Shown: positions 18,049-27,228, counted from the stretch's first letter. The stretch is 64,000 nucleotides of DNA from Arenimonas oryziterrae DSM 21050 = YC6267 (GCF_000420545.1 NZ_ATVD01000001.1:558001-622000); one strand, 5' to 3'. Notes: generated from the letters alone by a model not told the origin. Translations and numbers: made by a program.

Positions 18049-19797
18049 ATGAGCACTCCTTCGCATTCCGCCCCGCCCGCCGGCTCGCCCGTCGAGAAGA
18101 ACGACTTCATCCGGCAGATCATTCGCGAGGACCTCGCCAGCGGCAAACACGCGACCATCCATACGCGTTTCCCGCCCGAGCCCAATGGCTACCTGCACAT
18201 CGGCCACGCCAAGAGCATCTGTCTGAACTTCGGCATCGGCCTGGAATTCGCCGGCCCGTGCAACCTGCGCTTCGATGACACCAATCCGAGCAAGGAAGAC
18301 CTCGAATACGTCGCCGCCATCCAGGACGACATCCGCTGGCTGGGCTTCGAATGGTCCGAGCTGCGCCACGCCTCCGATTATTTCGAAGTGTTCTACCGGT
18401 CGGCGCTCAAGCTCATCCGCGACGGCAAGGCCTTCGTCTGCGACCTCGACGCCGATCAGGTGCGCGCCTATCGCGGCACGCTGACCGAGCCGGGCCGCAA
18501 CTCGCCGTTCCGCGAACGCAGCGTCGAGGAAAACCTCGACCTGTTCCAGCGCATGCGCGCCGGCGAATTCCCCGACGGCGCCCGCACCCTGCGCGCGAAG
18601 ATCGACATGGGCAGCGGCAACATCAATCTGCGCGACCCGGCGATCTACCGCATCCGCCACGTCCATCACCAAAACACCGGCGACGCCTGGCCGATCTATC
18701 CGATGTACGACTACGCGCACTGCATCTCCGACGCGCTCGAGGGCATCACGCACTCGCTTTGCACGCTGGAATTCGAGGACCACCGTCCGCTGTATGACTG
18801 GTGCATCGACCAGATCGACCTGGGCGGTCATCCCGAGCTGTGGCAGCCGCTGGTCGAGGCCGGACTGAAGACCACGATCAGCAAGCCACGCCAGATCGAA
18901 TTTTCGCGCCTGAACATCAATTACACCGTGATGAGCAAGCGCAAGCTCATGGCACTGGTCAACGAAGGCCTGGTCGCGGGCTGGGACGATCCGCGCATGC
19001 CGACCCTGCAGGGTCTGCGCCGTCGCGGTTACACACCGGCCAGCCTGCGCCTGCTCGCCGATCGCGTCGGCATCAGCAAGCAGAATTCGCTGATCGATTT
19101 CTCCATACTGGAGGGCTGCGTGCGCGAGGACCTCGACGCGAACGCGCCGCGGCGCATGGCGGTCATCGATCCGCTGAAGGTGGTCATCGACAACCTTGAG
19201 CCGCATCACGAGGAGACGCTGACCTTCGCCAACCATCCCAAGAACGAGACGTTCGGAACGCGCAGCGTGCCGTTCTCGCGCGAACTGTGGATCGAACGCG
19301 AGGACTTCATGGAAACGCCGCCTAAAGGCTTCCACCGTCTCGTGCCCGGCGGCGAAGTGCGCCTGCGCGGCGTCGGCATCGTCAAATGCGTGGACGTGGT
19401 CAAGGACGGCGAGACGGTGATCGAAGTGCATTGCACGCTCGATCCGGAATCGCGCGCGGGCATGCCCGGCGCCGATCGCAAGATCAAGGGCACGATCCAC
19501 TGGGTCAGCGCGCGCCATGCCGCGCCGGCGGAGATCCGTCTTTACGATCGCCTGTTCGGCGTCGCCGACCCGGACAACGACGAAGGCGGCCGCGACTATC
19601 ACGAATGCATCAATCCCGATTCGGTCCGGCATGTGCGCGGCTATCTCGAACCCGCTGCCGCGGGTGCCGATGCCGAGCAGAACCTGCAGTTCGAACGCCT
19701 GGGCTATTTCGTCGCCGATCGCCGCGATCATCGCGACGGCCACCCGGTGTTCAACCGCACGGTGACCCTGCGCGACAGCTGGGCGAAACCCGCCTGA
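18049..19797 (+). CDS. glnS: Glutaminyl-tRNA synthetase
   Basis: Charges tRNA-Gln with glutamine. From the ATG at 18049 the protein has 582 residues; a TTG five codons earlier is possible. Class I signatures are present: P-N-G-Y-L-H-I-G-H near residue 45 (HIGH) and V-M-S-K-R-K-L near residue 300 (KMSKS equivalent). R-F-D-D-T-N-P and the C-terminal anticodon-binding beta-barrels also match. Its presence implies direct Gln-tRNA charging. The stop overlaps the next start (TGATG), so a downstream operon is probable. Confidence 0.97.
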   Translation: MSTPSHSAPPAGSPVEKNDFIRQIIREDLASGKHATIHTRFPPEPNGYLHIGHAKSICLNFGIGLEFAGPCNLRFDDTNPSKEDLEYVAAIQDDIRWLGFEWSELRHASDYFEVFYRSALKLIRDGKAFVCDLDADQVRAYRGTLTEPGRNSPFRERSVEENLDLFQRMRAGEFPDGARTLRAKIDMGSGNINLRDPAIYRIRHVHHQNTGDAWPIYPMYDYAHCISDALEGITHSLCTLEFEDHRPLYDWCIDQIDLGGHPELWQPLVEAGLKTTISKPRQIEFSRLNINYTVMSKRKLMALVNEGLVAGWDDPRMPTLQGLRRRGYTPASLRLLADRVGISKQNSLIDFSILEGCVREDLDANAPRRMAVIDPLKVVIDNLEPHHEETLTFANHPKNETFGTRSVPFSRELWIEREDFMETPPKGFHRLVPGGEVRLRGVGIVKCVDVVKDGETVIEVHCTLDPESRAGMPGADRKIKGTIHWVSARHAAPAEIRLYDRLFGVADPDNDEGGRDYHECINPDSVRHVRGYLEPAAAGADAEQNLQFERLGYFVADRRDHRDGHPVFNRTVTLRDSWAKPA

Positions 19798-20204
19798 TGT
19801 CCGCGCGCGCTTCGCAGGGCGGTGCCTGTCTGTGCGGTGGCATTCGCTACCGCCTCGATGCCCCGCTGACCGACATCGCGCATTGTCATTGCTCGATGTG
19901 CCGGCGCAACAGCGGCGGCATCGTCACCACCTGGGTAACGGTGCCGCGTGCTGCATTCGTGGTCACGCGCGGCGAACTGCGCAGCTACCAGTCCAGCCGC
20001 ATCACCACCCGGCATTTCTGCTCCGATTGCGGGGCGCTGATTGCGCTGTTCACCGAACAGTCGCCGGAATCGGTGGACGTGACCGTCGCGACGCTGGATC
20101 ATCCCGAGGACCATCCGCCGGGCCGCCACATCTGGTTCGCCGATCGCCTGCCCTGGCTCAACCTCGACACGGAGCTGCCCCATGAAGATGGCGAGACTTA
20201 CTGA
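19797..20204 (+). CDS. GFA family (glutathione-dependent formaldehyde-activating-like) protein
   Basis: 135 residues with the zinc-binding Cys layout of the GFA/CENP-V fold: Cys11 and Cys13, Cys30, Cys32 and Cys35, Cys75 and Cys78. GFA of Paracoccus helps combine glutathione with formaldehyde, but most family members are uncharacterised and the function should not be assumed. Its ATG overlaps the glnS stop, and its end overlaps the next gene by 23 bases. Confidence 0.92.
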   Translation: MSARASQGGACLCGGIRYRLDAPLTDIAHCHCSMCRRNSGGIVTTWVTVPRAAFVVTRGELRSYQSSRITTRHFCSDCGALIALFTEQSPESVDVTVATLDHPEDHPPGRHIWFADRLPWLNLDTELPHEDGETY

Positions 20205-20622
20205 CGCAGTCCTGGCGCTGTCGCTGACCCTGATGCTCGCCGGCTGCCCCGCGCCGGAAAATCCGCCGCCGACCACTTCTGCCACGACGCCGCCGACCGC
20301 GCAGGCCGACGCGCCGCCGCCGCTCGACATCGCCGCCGCGATCACCTCGCCGGAAAAAGTCTCGGCCGAACCCGGCCAGGTCGACACCACCTGCAAGACC
20401 GATGCCGACTGCGCGATCAAGGACGTGGGCAACTGCTGCGGCGCCTATCCGGCCTGCGTCAACAAGGACAGCCCGACCTTCCCCGCGCAAGTGAAAGCGC
20501 AGTGCCAGAAAGAGGGCACGATGGCCGTCTGCGGTTTTCCGTCGATCAACGGCTGCCAATGCGTGCAGGGCAAGTGTGCGCCGCAGAACGGCGCGGCCAC
20601 CTCGTCGGATTCATTGAAATAA
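20182..20622 (+). CDS. Cysteine-rich lipoprotein
   Basis: 146 residues. The signal ends in L-M-L-A-G-C, so Cys22 would be lipidated. A Pro/Thr/Ala-rich linker follows to about residue 60, then a domain with ten Cys (including a C-C pair near residue 93) that would form up to five disulfides in the periplasm. GGAG seven bases before the ATG at 20182 supports the start within the preceding gene. I know no function; the Cys pattern suggests a small disulfide-stabilised extracytoplasmic domain. Confidence 0.8.
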   Translation: MKMARLTDAVLALSLTLMLAGCPAPENPPPTTSATTPPTAQADAPPPLDIAAAITSPEKVSAEPGQVDTTCKTDADCAIKDVGNCCGAYPACVNKDSPTFPAQVKAQCQKEGTMAVCGFPSINGCQCVQGKCAPQNGAATSSDSLK

Positions 20623-21179
20623 TGCTGTACGCCCAGGTCCACCTGACCCTGCCGCCGTGGGTGCACGACGAAGTCGATGCCACGCGTCTGTACCCCGATG
20701 CCGCCAGTCGCATCGCGCTCGCGATCGACCTGTCGCGGCGCAATGTCACGCACCGCAGCGGCGGTCCGTTCGGCGCCGCGGTGTTCAATGCCGGCGGCCG
20801 GCTGATCGGCATCGGCGTCAATCGCGTCGTGCCGTCGAACTGCTCGGCGGCACATGCCGAAGTCATGGCCCTCGCCACCAGCCAGCAACGGACGCAGCGT
20901 TTTCGTCTCAATGAAGACGGCGAGCGCATCACCCTGGCGACGTCTTCGCAGCCCTGCGCGATGTGCTACGGCGCGCTGATCTGGGGCGGCATCGACGAAC
21001 TGCTGATCGCCGCGCGCGCCGACGACGTGCAGACGCTCGCCGGTTTCGACGAAGGCCCGCTGCCGGCGGACTGGTCGGGCGAGCTGGAAAAACGCGGCAT
21101 CGCGGTGCAGCGCGACCTGATGCGCGAACATGCCTGCGACGTCCTGCGCACTTACGGCGAGAGCGGCGTTGTCTACTGA
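20622..21179 (+). CDS. Nucleoside/guanine deaminase-like protein
   Basis: 185 residues of the zinc cytidine-deaminase superfamily. H78-A-E80 supplies the zinc His and catalytic Glu; P111-C112-A-M-C115 supplies the other zinc ligands. G-G-P-F-G-A-A-V near residue 47 is typical of guanine deaminase/TadA-like proteins. The C-terminal part differs from TadA, so a free nucleoside or base is a likelier substrate than tRNA. The start overlaps the lipoprotein stop as TAATG. Confidence 0.88.
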   Translation: MLYAQVHLTLPPWVHDEVDATRLYPDAASRIALAIDLSRRNVTHRSGGPFGAAVFNAGGRLIGIGVNRVVPSNCSAAHAEVMALATSQQRTQRFRLNEDGERITLATSSQPCAMCYGALIWGGIDELLIAARADDVQTLAGFDEGPLPADWSGELEKRGIAVQRDLMREHACDVLRTYGESGVVY

Positions 21180-21212
21180 TTCCTCCCGCGCCCACCACCC
21201 CAAGGATTCGAC

Positions 21213-22283
21213 ATGACCGCCGACGGCTTGCTCTGCTATTGCCGCCCCGGCTTCGAACCCGAACTCGCCGCGGAGCTGTCCGAACGCGCCGCCGAGGCTG
21301 GTTTTCCTGGCTATGCGCGCACCGAACGCAACAGCGGATACGTGCAGTTCCTCGGCGCCGAAGGCCTCGGCCTGACCCAGGCCCTGCCGCTGCACACGCT
21401 GATTTTCGCGCGACAGAAACTACGCCTGATCGCCGACCTGACCGGCATGGATCCCAAAGACCGCATCGCGCCGATTTTCGACGCGCTCGCCGGAGGCGGA
21501 CGCTACGGCGACCTGCTGGTCGAACATCCCGATTCCGACGAAGCCAAGCCGCTCGCGGGCCTCGCGCGCGCGTTCGGCAATGCACTGCGTCCGGCCTTGC
21601 GCCAGCGCGGCCTGCTCACCGCCAAGGAAGATCCGCGCCTGCCGCGTTTGCACGTGTGTTTCCTCGACGGCGACCACGCCCTGCTGGCCGCCGGCGATGT
21701 CCGCGATAGTTCGCCCTGGCCCTCGGGCGTGCCGCGCCTGCGGCAATCGAGCGAAGCGCCGAGCCGGTCGGCGCTCAAGCTCGAAGAAGCCCTGCTGACC
21801 CTGCTCACGCCCGACGAACGCGAGCGCCTGATCAAGCCGGGCATGAATGCCGCCGATCTCGGTGCCGCGCCCGGCGGCTGGAGCTGGGTGCTCGCGCGGC
21901 AACACATCCGCGTGCTCGCCATCGACAACGGCCCGCTCGCCGAATCGGCGCTTGCGACCGGCATCATCGAACACATCCGCGCCGACGGTTTTCTCTGGAC
22001 GCCGCCCAAGCCGATGGACTGGATGGTCTGCGACATGGTCGAGTCGCCGCGTCGCGTGGCCACGCGCATGGCCGAGTGGTTCGCCAACGACGGCTGCCAG
22101 CACTCGGTGTTCAATCTCAAGCTGCCGATGAAAAAGCGCTGGGACGAAACCCGCATGTGCCTGGACCTGTTCGAGCGCAAGGCCGGCAAACCGCTGGTCA
22201 TCCGCGCCAAGCAGCTGTATCACGACCGCGAGGAGATCACCGTGTTCGCGACCAATCCCGAAGCGCGGGCGCGCGCACTGTGA
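21213..22283 (+). CDS. rlmM: 23S rRNA 2'-O-methyltransferase RlmM
   Basis: Methylates the 2'-hydroxyl of C2498 in 23S rRNA (Escherichia coli numbering). The 356 residues match the family: N-terminal THUMP-like region starting L-L-C-Y-C-R-P-G-F-E, and a Rossmann methyltransferase domain with D-L-G-A-A-P-G-G-W-S-W near residue 213. Catalytic Lys/Asp/Lys are expected in the W-M-V-C-D-M and N-L-K-L-P-M-K segments. The stop overlaps the EF-hand gene start (TGATG). Confidence 0.95.
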   Translation: MTADGLLCYCRPGFEPELAAELSERAAEAGFPGYARTERNSGYVQFLGAEGLGLTQALPLHTLIFARQKLRLIADLTGMDPKDRIAPIFDALAGGGRYGDLLVEHPDSDEAKPLAGLARAFGNALRPALRQRGLLTAKEDPRLPRLHVCFLDGDHALLAAGDVRDSSPWPSGVPRLRQSSEAPSRSALKLEEALLTLLTPDERERLIKPGMNAADLGAAPGGWSWVLARQHIRVLAIDNGPLAESALATGIIEHIRADGFLWTPPKPMDWMVCDMVESPRRVATRMAEWFANDGCQHSVFNLKLPMKKRWDETRMCLDLFERKAGKPLVIRAKQLYHDREEITVFATNPEARARAL

Positions 22284-22609
22284 TGAAGCCCGCCGCCCTC
22301 GCCCTGCTGATGCTCGCGCTGTCGTCGCCGGCGGGTGCGCAGTCGCAATCCTCGTATTTCGCGTCTGCCGATCTCGATCACGACGGCAAGCTGTCGCTGC
22401 CCGAATTCCAGGATTGGATGAGCTATGCGTTCAAGCGCATGGACAGCAATGGCGACAACGTGCTCGATCCGGGCGAACAACATCTGCCGCGCGCCACGCG
22501 CCTGACGCTGGCGGATCACCACGCCCGCCTGGCCGAACAGTTCCGCCGTCAGGACAAGAACAGGGACGGCTGGCTCAGCCAGCGCGAGTTCCTCGCCCCA
22601 CCGGGCTAA
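22283..22609 (+). CDS. Exported EF-hand calcium-binding protein
   Basis: 108 residues: signal peptide (about 1-20, ending A-G-A-Q), then three canonical 12-residue EF-hand loops at 30-41, 54-65 and 91-102, each with Asp/Asn at 1, 3 and 5 and Glu at 12. A periplasmic calcium-binding protein of unknown partner. Translationally coupled to rlmM and ending four bases from the convergent hydroxylase gene. Confidence 0.9.
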   Translation: MKPAALALLMLALSSPAGAQSQSSYFASADLDHDGKLSLPEFQDWMSYAFKRMDSNGDNVLDPGEQHLPRATRLTLADHHARLAEQFRRQDKNRDGWLSQREFLAPPG

Positions 22610-22613
22610 GCTC

Positions 22614-23795
22614 CTACAAGCCCGCGGCGCGACGCATGAAAAAATTCGCCAGCGGCGGCAGGCGCCCGGCCAGGCCGAGGGCGTGGCCACGCAGCAGGGT
22701 CGGCAGCAGCGCTTCGTTCGAGAACACAACATTGATCGCCTCGAACGAATACGCCGCAAGCGCGTTCTCGCTGTAGCGTTGCCGCGCCCAACGCGCGAGG
22801 CGATGCGGACTGGCGAAATCGCGACCGTCCGCGGCGGCATCGCGCACCAGGTCGCGCAATGCGGCGACATCGCGCAGCCCCAGGTTCACGCCCTGGCCTG
22901 CGAGCGGATGCACCGCATGGGCCGCATCGCCGATGAGCACGACGCGTCCCGACATCATCTGCGTCGCCAGCTGACGACGCAGCGGAAACGCCGCGCGCGC
23001 GGACACTTCCGTGACCTCGCCCAGGCGCGCATCGAACGCACGCGTGAGTTCGCGACGGAAACTGTCGTCGTCGACGGCGAGAAGACGGGCGGCATCGGCC
23101 TCGGGCAAGGTCCATACGATGGAGCTGCGGCCGTCGCCGCAAGGCAGGAAGGCCAGCGGACCGCTCGGCAGAAAACGCTGCCAGGCGGTGTCTTCATGCG
23201 GGCGTTCGGTGCGCACGTAGGCGACGAGCCCCCGCTGACCGTAGTCGCGCTCGTCCACCGGCAGCTCGAGCAAGGTACGCACGCGCGACGTCGCGCCGTC
23301 GGCGCCAAGCACGAGGCGCGCGCGCAGCGTGACACCGCTGGCCAGGGTCAACCGGGCGCCGTCTTCGTCCTGACTGAGTTCCTGCAACTTGTCCGGGCAA
23401 TGGCGCGCGATGTTCGGTTCCGTCGCCAGTGCCGCCCACAGCCGATCGACGAGCAGGCCGTGCTCGACGATGTGTCCCAGCTCGCCACGACCCAGCGCCT
23501 CGGCGTCGAAGCGCAATTCTTCGCCGCCCGCGGCGTCCCAGACGCGCATGCGGCGATAGGGCTGCGCGCGCGCAGCCGCGACCGCCGGCCAGACGTCGAG
23601 CGATTCGAGCAGGGCCTGCGAATCGGGCGCGAAAGCGTACACGCGCAAGTCCGGCGCATCGGCCGACCACGCCGGCGGCACATGCGCTTCGACGATCGCC
23701 ACGCGCAAGCCAGCGCGCGCCAACATCAGGGCCGCCGCCGCGCCAACGACGCCGGCGCCGACGATGGCGACATCGAGAATTTCGCGGCGAGTCAT
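22614..23795 (-). CDS. UbiH/UbiF/UbiI-family FAD monooxygenase
   Basis: 393 residues from the ATG at 23795; upstream open sequence belongs antisense to the neighbour. N-terminal FAD site G-A-G-V-V-G at 14-19, and the second FAD motif G-D-A-A-H-A-V-H-P-L-A-G-Q-G near residue 290. This is one of the flavin hydroxylases that oxygenate the ubiquinone ring. Lying 44 bases downstream of ubiH, it occupies the place of ubiI (visC) in enterobacteria, but the position hydroxylated (C5 or C6) cannot be assigned by eye. Confidence 0.92.
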   Translation of the reverse strand: MTRREILDVAIVGAGVVGAAAALMLARAGLRVAIVEAHVPPAWSADAPDLRVYAFAPDSQALLESLDVWPAVAAARAQPYRRMRVWDAAGGEELRFDAEALGRGELGHIVEHGLLVDRLWAALATEPNIARHCPDKLQELSQDEDGARLTLASGVTLRARLVLGADGATSRVRTLLELPVDERDYGQRGLVAYVRTERPHEDTAWQRFLPSGPLAFLPCGDGRSSIVWTLPEADAARLLAVDDDSFRRELTRAFDARLGEVTEVSARAAFPLRRQLATQMMSGRVVLIGDAAHAVHPLAGQGVNLGLRDVAALRDLVRDAAADGRDFASPHRLARWARQRYSENALAAYSFEAINVVFSNEALLPTLLRGHALGLAGRLPPLANFFMRRAAGL

Positions 23796-23839
23796 CGTGT
23801 CCTGCCTTCGAATGAGGAAATCATCTCCGTCGCTCCGCG

Positions 23840-25027
23840 TCAGCGCGCAAGCCGCGGCACACGACCGCGAAAGCCCATCGCGCCCGACACGACCGGCGCC
23901 GACAGACCAGGCGCGTTGCCGATGGCGAGCAAGCCCAGGGAACGCAGAACATGCATCGGGAAACTGTCGTTGGCGGTGATGCGCGCCAGTCCGTCGCTGA
24001 AGGCCAGCGTGCGCTCGCGGTCTTCGCGGCGCGCGTCGACATAGGCCGACAACGCGGCGTCGGCGCCCGGATCGCCGCCGTCGAGCAACTCGGCCAACGA
24101 CAGGGCATCGCGCAAGCCCAGATTGAAGCCCTGCGCGCCGATCGGATGAATCGTCTGCGCGGCATTGCCCATGATCAGCGCGCGCGGCGCGCTCAGGCGC
24201 TCGGCCAGCACACGCGCCAGGGGATAGGCACTGCGTTTTCCGACGCGACGGATGCGCCCCGCGCGCCAGCCGAACCGCTGCTGGAAATGCGTCGCGAAAC
24301 CGTCGTCGTCGAGGGCCTGCACGCGTGCCGCGTCGTCGCGGGCGACGGCGCAGATCGCGCCGAAATCGCGGCCCATCGGCAGCAGGGCCACCGGGCCCTG
24401 GTCGGTGAAGCGCTCGTAGGCGGTGCCGTCGTTGTCGCGATCGGTGGCCAGGCTGCAGACGAACAGGGTTTGCGCGTAGTCGTGCTCGATCGTGCCGATG
24501 CCGAGCGCCTGGCGAGAGAACGAACGCGTGCCGTCGGCGGCGACCAGCAGGCGCGTGCGAATCGTGCGCGGCTGCTCGCCTTCGCGAAGCGTCACCGTGA
24601 TTGCATCGGCCGCCGGCGTCAGCGCCGTGACCGTCGCGGGGCGGTGGCGTTCCAGCGCCGTCAACTCCGCCAGGCGCGCCTCCAGGGCCAGCCCCAGTTC
24701 CCGTGCGAGCACCACGCCACCGAAACCCTCGCGACCGAAGTCGGCGGCGGCCAGACGGACGGCGCCGAAATCGCCGGCCCGGCTCACATGCAGGCGCCGG
24801 ATCGGCGTCGGCAAGGTCGCGAGTTTGGGCAGGACACCGAGCGCAGCCAGCGCGTTCAGGCTGGCCGCGGACAGGGCCAGCTTGCGCTCGTCGAATCCCG
24901 GCGGACCCGCGGCGGGCGCGGCGGCCTCGACCAGGGCGACGCGATAGTCCCGGCCCTGCAGTGCGCAGGCCAGACTGGCGCCGACCAGGCCCGCGCCGAC
25001 GATGAGGATGTCGACTTGTTCGCTCAT
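23840..25027 (-). CDS. ubiH: 2-octaprenyl-6-methoxyphenol hydroxylase-type protein UbiH
   Basis: 395 residues. FAD dinucleotide motif G-A-G-L-V-G at 11-16 and the family stretch G-N-A-A-Q-T-I-H-P-I-G-A-Q-G-F-N-L-G-L-R near residue 290, which is characteristic of UbiH. It adds a hydroxyl to the ubiquinone precursor ring at the membrane. First gene of a two-hydroxylase unit with the adjacent paralogue, divergent from the B12 transporter gene. Confidence 0.94.
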   Translation of the reverse strand: MSEQVDILIVGAGLVGASLACALQGRDYRVALVEAAAPAAGPPGFDERKLALSAASLNALAALGVLPKLATLPTPIRRLHVSRAGDFGAVRLAAADFGREGFGGVVLARELGLALEARLAELTALERHRPATVTALTPAADAITVTLREGEQPRTIRTRLLVAADGTRSFSRQALGIGTIEHDYAQTLFVCSLATDRDNDGTAYERFTDQGPVALLPMGRDFGAICAVARDDAARVQALDDDGFATHFQQRFGWRAGRIRRVGKRSAYPLARVLAERLSAPRALIMGNAAQTIHPIGAQGFNLGLRDALSLAELLDGGDPGADAALSAYVDARREDRERTLAFSDGLARITANDSFPMHVLRSLGLLAIGNAPGLSAPVVSGAMGFRGRVPRLAR

Positions 25028-25076
25028 GCCGCGATGATACCCGCCCGCCCGGGTCTCCCGCGCGCGTGAGTTCCGC

Positions 25077-25082
25077 TAGAAT
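25077..25082 (+). promoter_or_regulatory. Possible -10 element of the btuM-like gene
   Basis: TAGAAT in a CGCTAGAATG context. It would start transcription near 25089, which would make the upstream ATG at 25089 leaderless and favours the ATG at 25113. No -35 was recognised. Confidence 0.35.
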
Positions 25083-25112
25083 GCCGCGATGACAACTCCG
25101 GAAGCTCCGTCC

Positions 25113-25712
25113 ATGACCCTGTCCACCCGCCAGCGCGCCGGAATCCTGCTTACGCTCGCCCTCGTGATGATGGCCACGCGCATCAACCATTTCTCTGCGA
25201 TCCCGGACGCGTCCTGGGCGCTGTTCTTCCTCGGCGGTTTCTATCTGCGCGACATGGGTCGCTGGGCGTTTCCGGCCCTGATGGTTCTTGCCGTCGCCGT
25301 CGACTGGTACGTGATCAGCGCCAGCGGCATCAGCTTCTGGAATCACTACTGCGTTTCCGTCGCCTACTGGTTCCTCGTGCCGGCCTACCTGAGCCTTTGG
25401 ATGGGCGGTCTGCTGCTGCAGCGCGTCTATGCGGGCGTCAGCCTGCGCAGCGGCGCGTGGCTGCTGCTGAGCTTCCTCGTCTCGGTCAGCGCCTGCTACC
25501 TGATCTCGAACGGCAGCTTCTACTGGCTCAGCGACAGCGTGAGCAACGCCAGCTTCGCCGGATGGATGAAGAACCTGTCCGACTGGTACCTGCCCTATCT
25601 GTACACGGCTTCGATGTACGTGGCCGGTGCCGCTGTCCTGCACGTGGCGATCGCGCAGATCGCCCGTCACCTGCCGGCCCGCACGCCGGCGACCCAGCGC
25701 GCCTCGCGCTGA
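25113..25712 (+). CDS. btuM: BtuM-like predicted vitamin B12 transporter
   Basis: 199 residues with about six hydrophobic segments and no soluble domain. GGAAG at 25100-25104 lies eight bases before the ATG at 25113; an ATG at 25089 is in frame. With this start, Cys80 in F-W-N-H-Y-C and Tyr85 fall where the BtuM family has a conserved cobalt-coordinating Cys; His27 and Asp64 are in the expected regions. BtuM proteins are single-component B12 importers that decyanate cobalamin. The next gene, 12 bases on, is a cobalamin adenosyltransferase, which strongly supports the call. Confidence 0.7.
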   Translation: MTLSTRQRAGILLTLALVMMATRINHFSAIPDASWALFFLGGFYLRDMGRWAFPALMVLAVAVDWYVISASGISFWNHYCVSVAYWFLVPAYLSLWMGGLLLQRVYAGVSLRSGAWLLLSFLVSVSACYLISNGSFYWLSDSVSNASFAGWMKNLSDWYLPYLYTASMYVAGAAVLHVAIAQIARHLPARTPATQRASR

Positions 25713-25724
25713 TCCACGCGCCGT

Positions 25725-26279
25725 ATGGGCAACCGCCTATCCAAGATCTACACGCGCACCGGCGACGACGGCTCGACCGGGCTCGGCGACGGCTCGCGCG
25801 TGGCGAAGGATTCGGCGCGCGTCACCGCCTACGGCACGGTCGATGAGGCGAATTCGGCGATCGGACTGATTCTTGCCGGCGATATTCCCGACGATGTCCG
25901 CCGCGTGCTTGTTTCGGTGCAGCACCAGTTGTTCGATCTCGGCGGCGAGCTGTGCATTCCCGGCCATTCGGCGATCAACGACGCCGACATCGACCGTCTG
26001 GAAAAACAGCTCGATGCCTTCAATGCCGATTTGCCGGCGCTGAAGGATTTCATCCTGCCCGGCGGCGGCATCACTGCCGCGCATTGCCATCTCGCGCGCA
26101 CGATCTGCCGGCGCGCCGAGCGTGAAGTCGTCACCCTCTCGCACCACGACGCCGTGCGTCCGGAAGCGATCCGCTACCTCAACCGCCTGTCCGACCTGCT
26201 GTTCGTGGTCGCCCGCGTGCTTGCGCGCGCCAGCGGTCATGGCGAGGTGCTCTGGAATCACGAGCGCCGCAAGGGCTGA
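25725..26279 (+). CDS. ATP:cob(I)alamin adenosyltransferase, PduO type
   Basis: 184 residues. Converts cob(I)alamin and ATP to adenosylcobalamin. The PduO/MMAB family motifs are present: Y-T-R-T-G-D-D-G-S-T near residue 9, G-T-V-D-E-A-N-S near 38, F-I-L-P-G-G near 110, R-R-A-E-R-E near 131 and Y-L-N-R-L-S-D-L-L-F near 151. Twelve bases after the btuM-like gene and six before the deacetylase gene: uptake followed by activation of B12. Confidence 0.95.
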   Translation: MGNRLSKIYTRTGDDGSTGLGDGSRVAKDSARVTAYGTVDEANSAIGLILAGDIPDDVRRVLVSVQHQLFDLGGELCIPGHSAINDADIDRLEKQLDAFNADLPALKDFILPGGGITAAHCHLARTICRRAEREVVTLSHHDAVRPEAIRYLNRLSDLLFVVARVLARASGHGEVLWNHERRKG

Positions 26280-26284
26280 GGCCG

Positions 26285-27208
26285 ATGCGGGTCTACAGCC
26301 ATCCCGCCTGCCTGTCGCACGAACCCGGCCCCGGGCATCCGGAATGCTCCGCCCGCCTGGAAGCGGTGATTTCAGCCCTGCGCAGCGCCCTGCCCACGCT
26401 CGACTGGCAGCAGGCGCCGGCGGCGACGCGCGAGCAGATCGCGCGCGTACACACCGCCGACCATATCGCCACGATTCTCGACACGGTGGTGACTGAAACC
26501 CTGCGCCTCGACGCCGACACCGCCCTGTCCGCCAGCTCCGCCGAAGCGGCCCTGCGCGCGGCCGGCGCCGGCATCGCCGCGGTGGACTGGGTGCTGACAG
26601 GAAAAAATCGGCGCGCGTTCTGCGCCGTGCGTCCGCCGGGCCACCACGCCACGCATCGCACGCCGATGGGGTTTTGCCTGTTCAATTCGGTCGCCGTCGC
26701 CGCCGCGCATGCGCTCAAGGCACACGGACTGGAACGCGTGAGCATCGTCGATTTCGACGTGCATCACGGCAACGGCACGCAGGACATTTTCCAGCGCGAC
26801 CTGCGCGTGCAATACCTGAGCTCGCACCAGATTCCGCTGTATCCCAACACCGGCCGGTCCGACGAACACGGCGTCGGCAACATCCACAATGCCGAACTGC
26901 CGCCGGGCAGCGGCGCACCGGTGTTCCGCTCGGTGTGGTCGAACACCTTGCTGCCGATCATCGATGCCTTCGAGCCGCAGCTCATCCTGATTTCCGCCGG
27001 CTTCGATGCGCACCGCCTCGATCCACTCGCCGACCTGCGCCTGGAAGCCGAGGACTACGCATGGATCAGCACCGAACTCGGCCGCCTCGCCGATGCCCAT
27101 AGCCAGGGCCGTCTCGTGTCCCTGCTCGAGGGCGGCTACAGCCTGACGGCGCTGCGCGAATGCAGCGTCGCCCACGTGCGCGCCCTCGCCAGCCCCGCGT
27201 CGCCGTAG
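26285..27208 (+). CDS. Histone-deacetylase-family (acetoin-utilisation-like) hydrolase
   Basis: 307 residues of the arginase/deacetylase fold. R-P-P-G-H120-H121 carries the active-site His pair. The zinc ligands Asp158 and His160 lie in V-D-F-D-V-H-H-G-N-G-T, and the third Asp in S-A-G-F-D-A-H near 246. Bacterial members remove acetyl groups from polyamines or proteins; the substrate is not evident. Six bases after the adenosyltransferase gene. Its TAG stop is supplied by the start of a REP-like element. Confidence 0.93.
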   Translation: MRVYSHPACLSHEPGPGHPECSARLEAVISALRSALPTLDWQQAPAATREQIARVHTADHIATILDTVVTETLRLDADTALSASSAEAALRAAGAGIAAVDWVLTGKNRRAFCAVRPPGHHATHRTPMGFCLFNSVAVAAAHALKAHGLERVSIVDFDVHHGNGTQDIFQRDLRVQYLSSHQIPLYPNTGRSDEHGVGNIHNAELPPGSGAPVFRSVWSNTLLPIIDAFEPQLILISAGFDAHRLDPLADLRLEAEDYAWISTELGRLADAHSQGRLVSLLEGGYSLTALRECSVAHVRALASPASP

Positions 27209-27228
27209 GAGCCGGCTCGCCGGCGACC
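27205..27228 (+). repeat. REP-like element at the end of the deacetylase gene
   Basis: A 24-base unit beginning GTAGGAGCC, with a central G-C-C-G-G-C / G-C-C-G-G-C stem and two-base loop, ending GCGACC. Its bases 2-4 form the TAG stop of the deacetylase gene. A relative on the other strand lies at 58731-58754. Confidence 0.7.

Noticed and set aside
22614-25670. Apparent 1018-residue fusion of the two hydroxylase loci
   Set aside because: The upstream part is another frame of ubiH and antisense to the btuM-like gene; the ATG at 23795 gives a standard hydroxylase.
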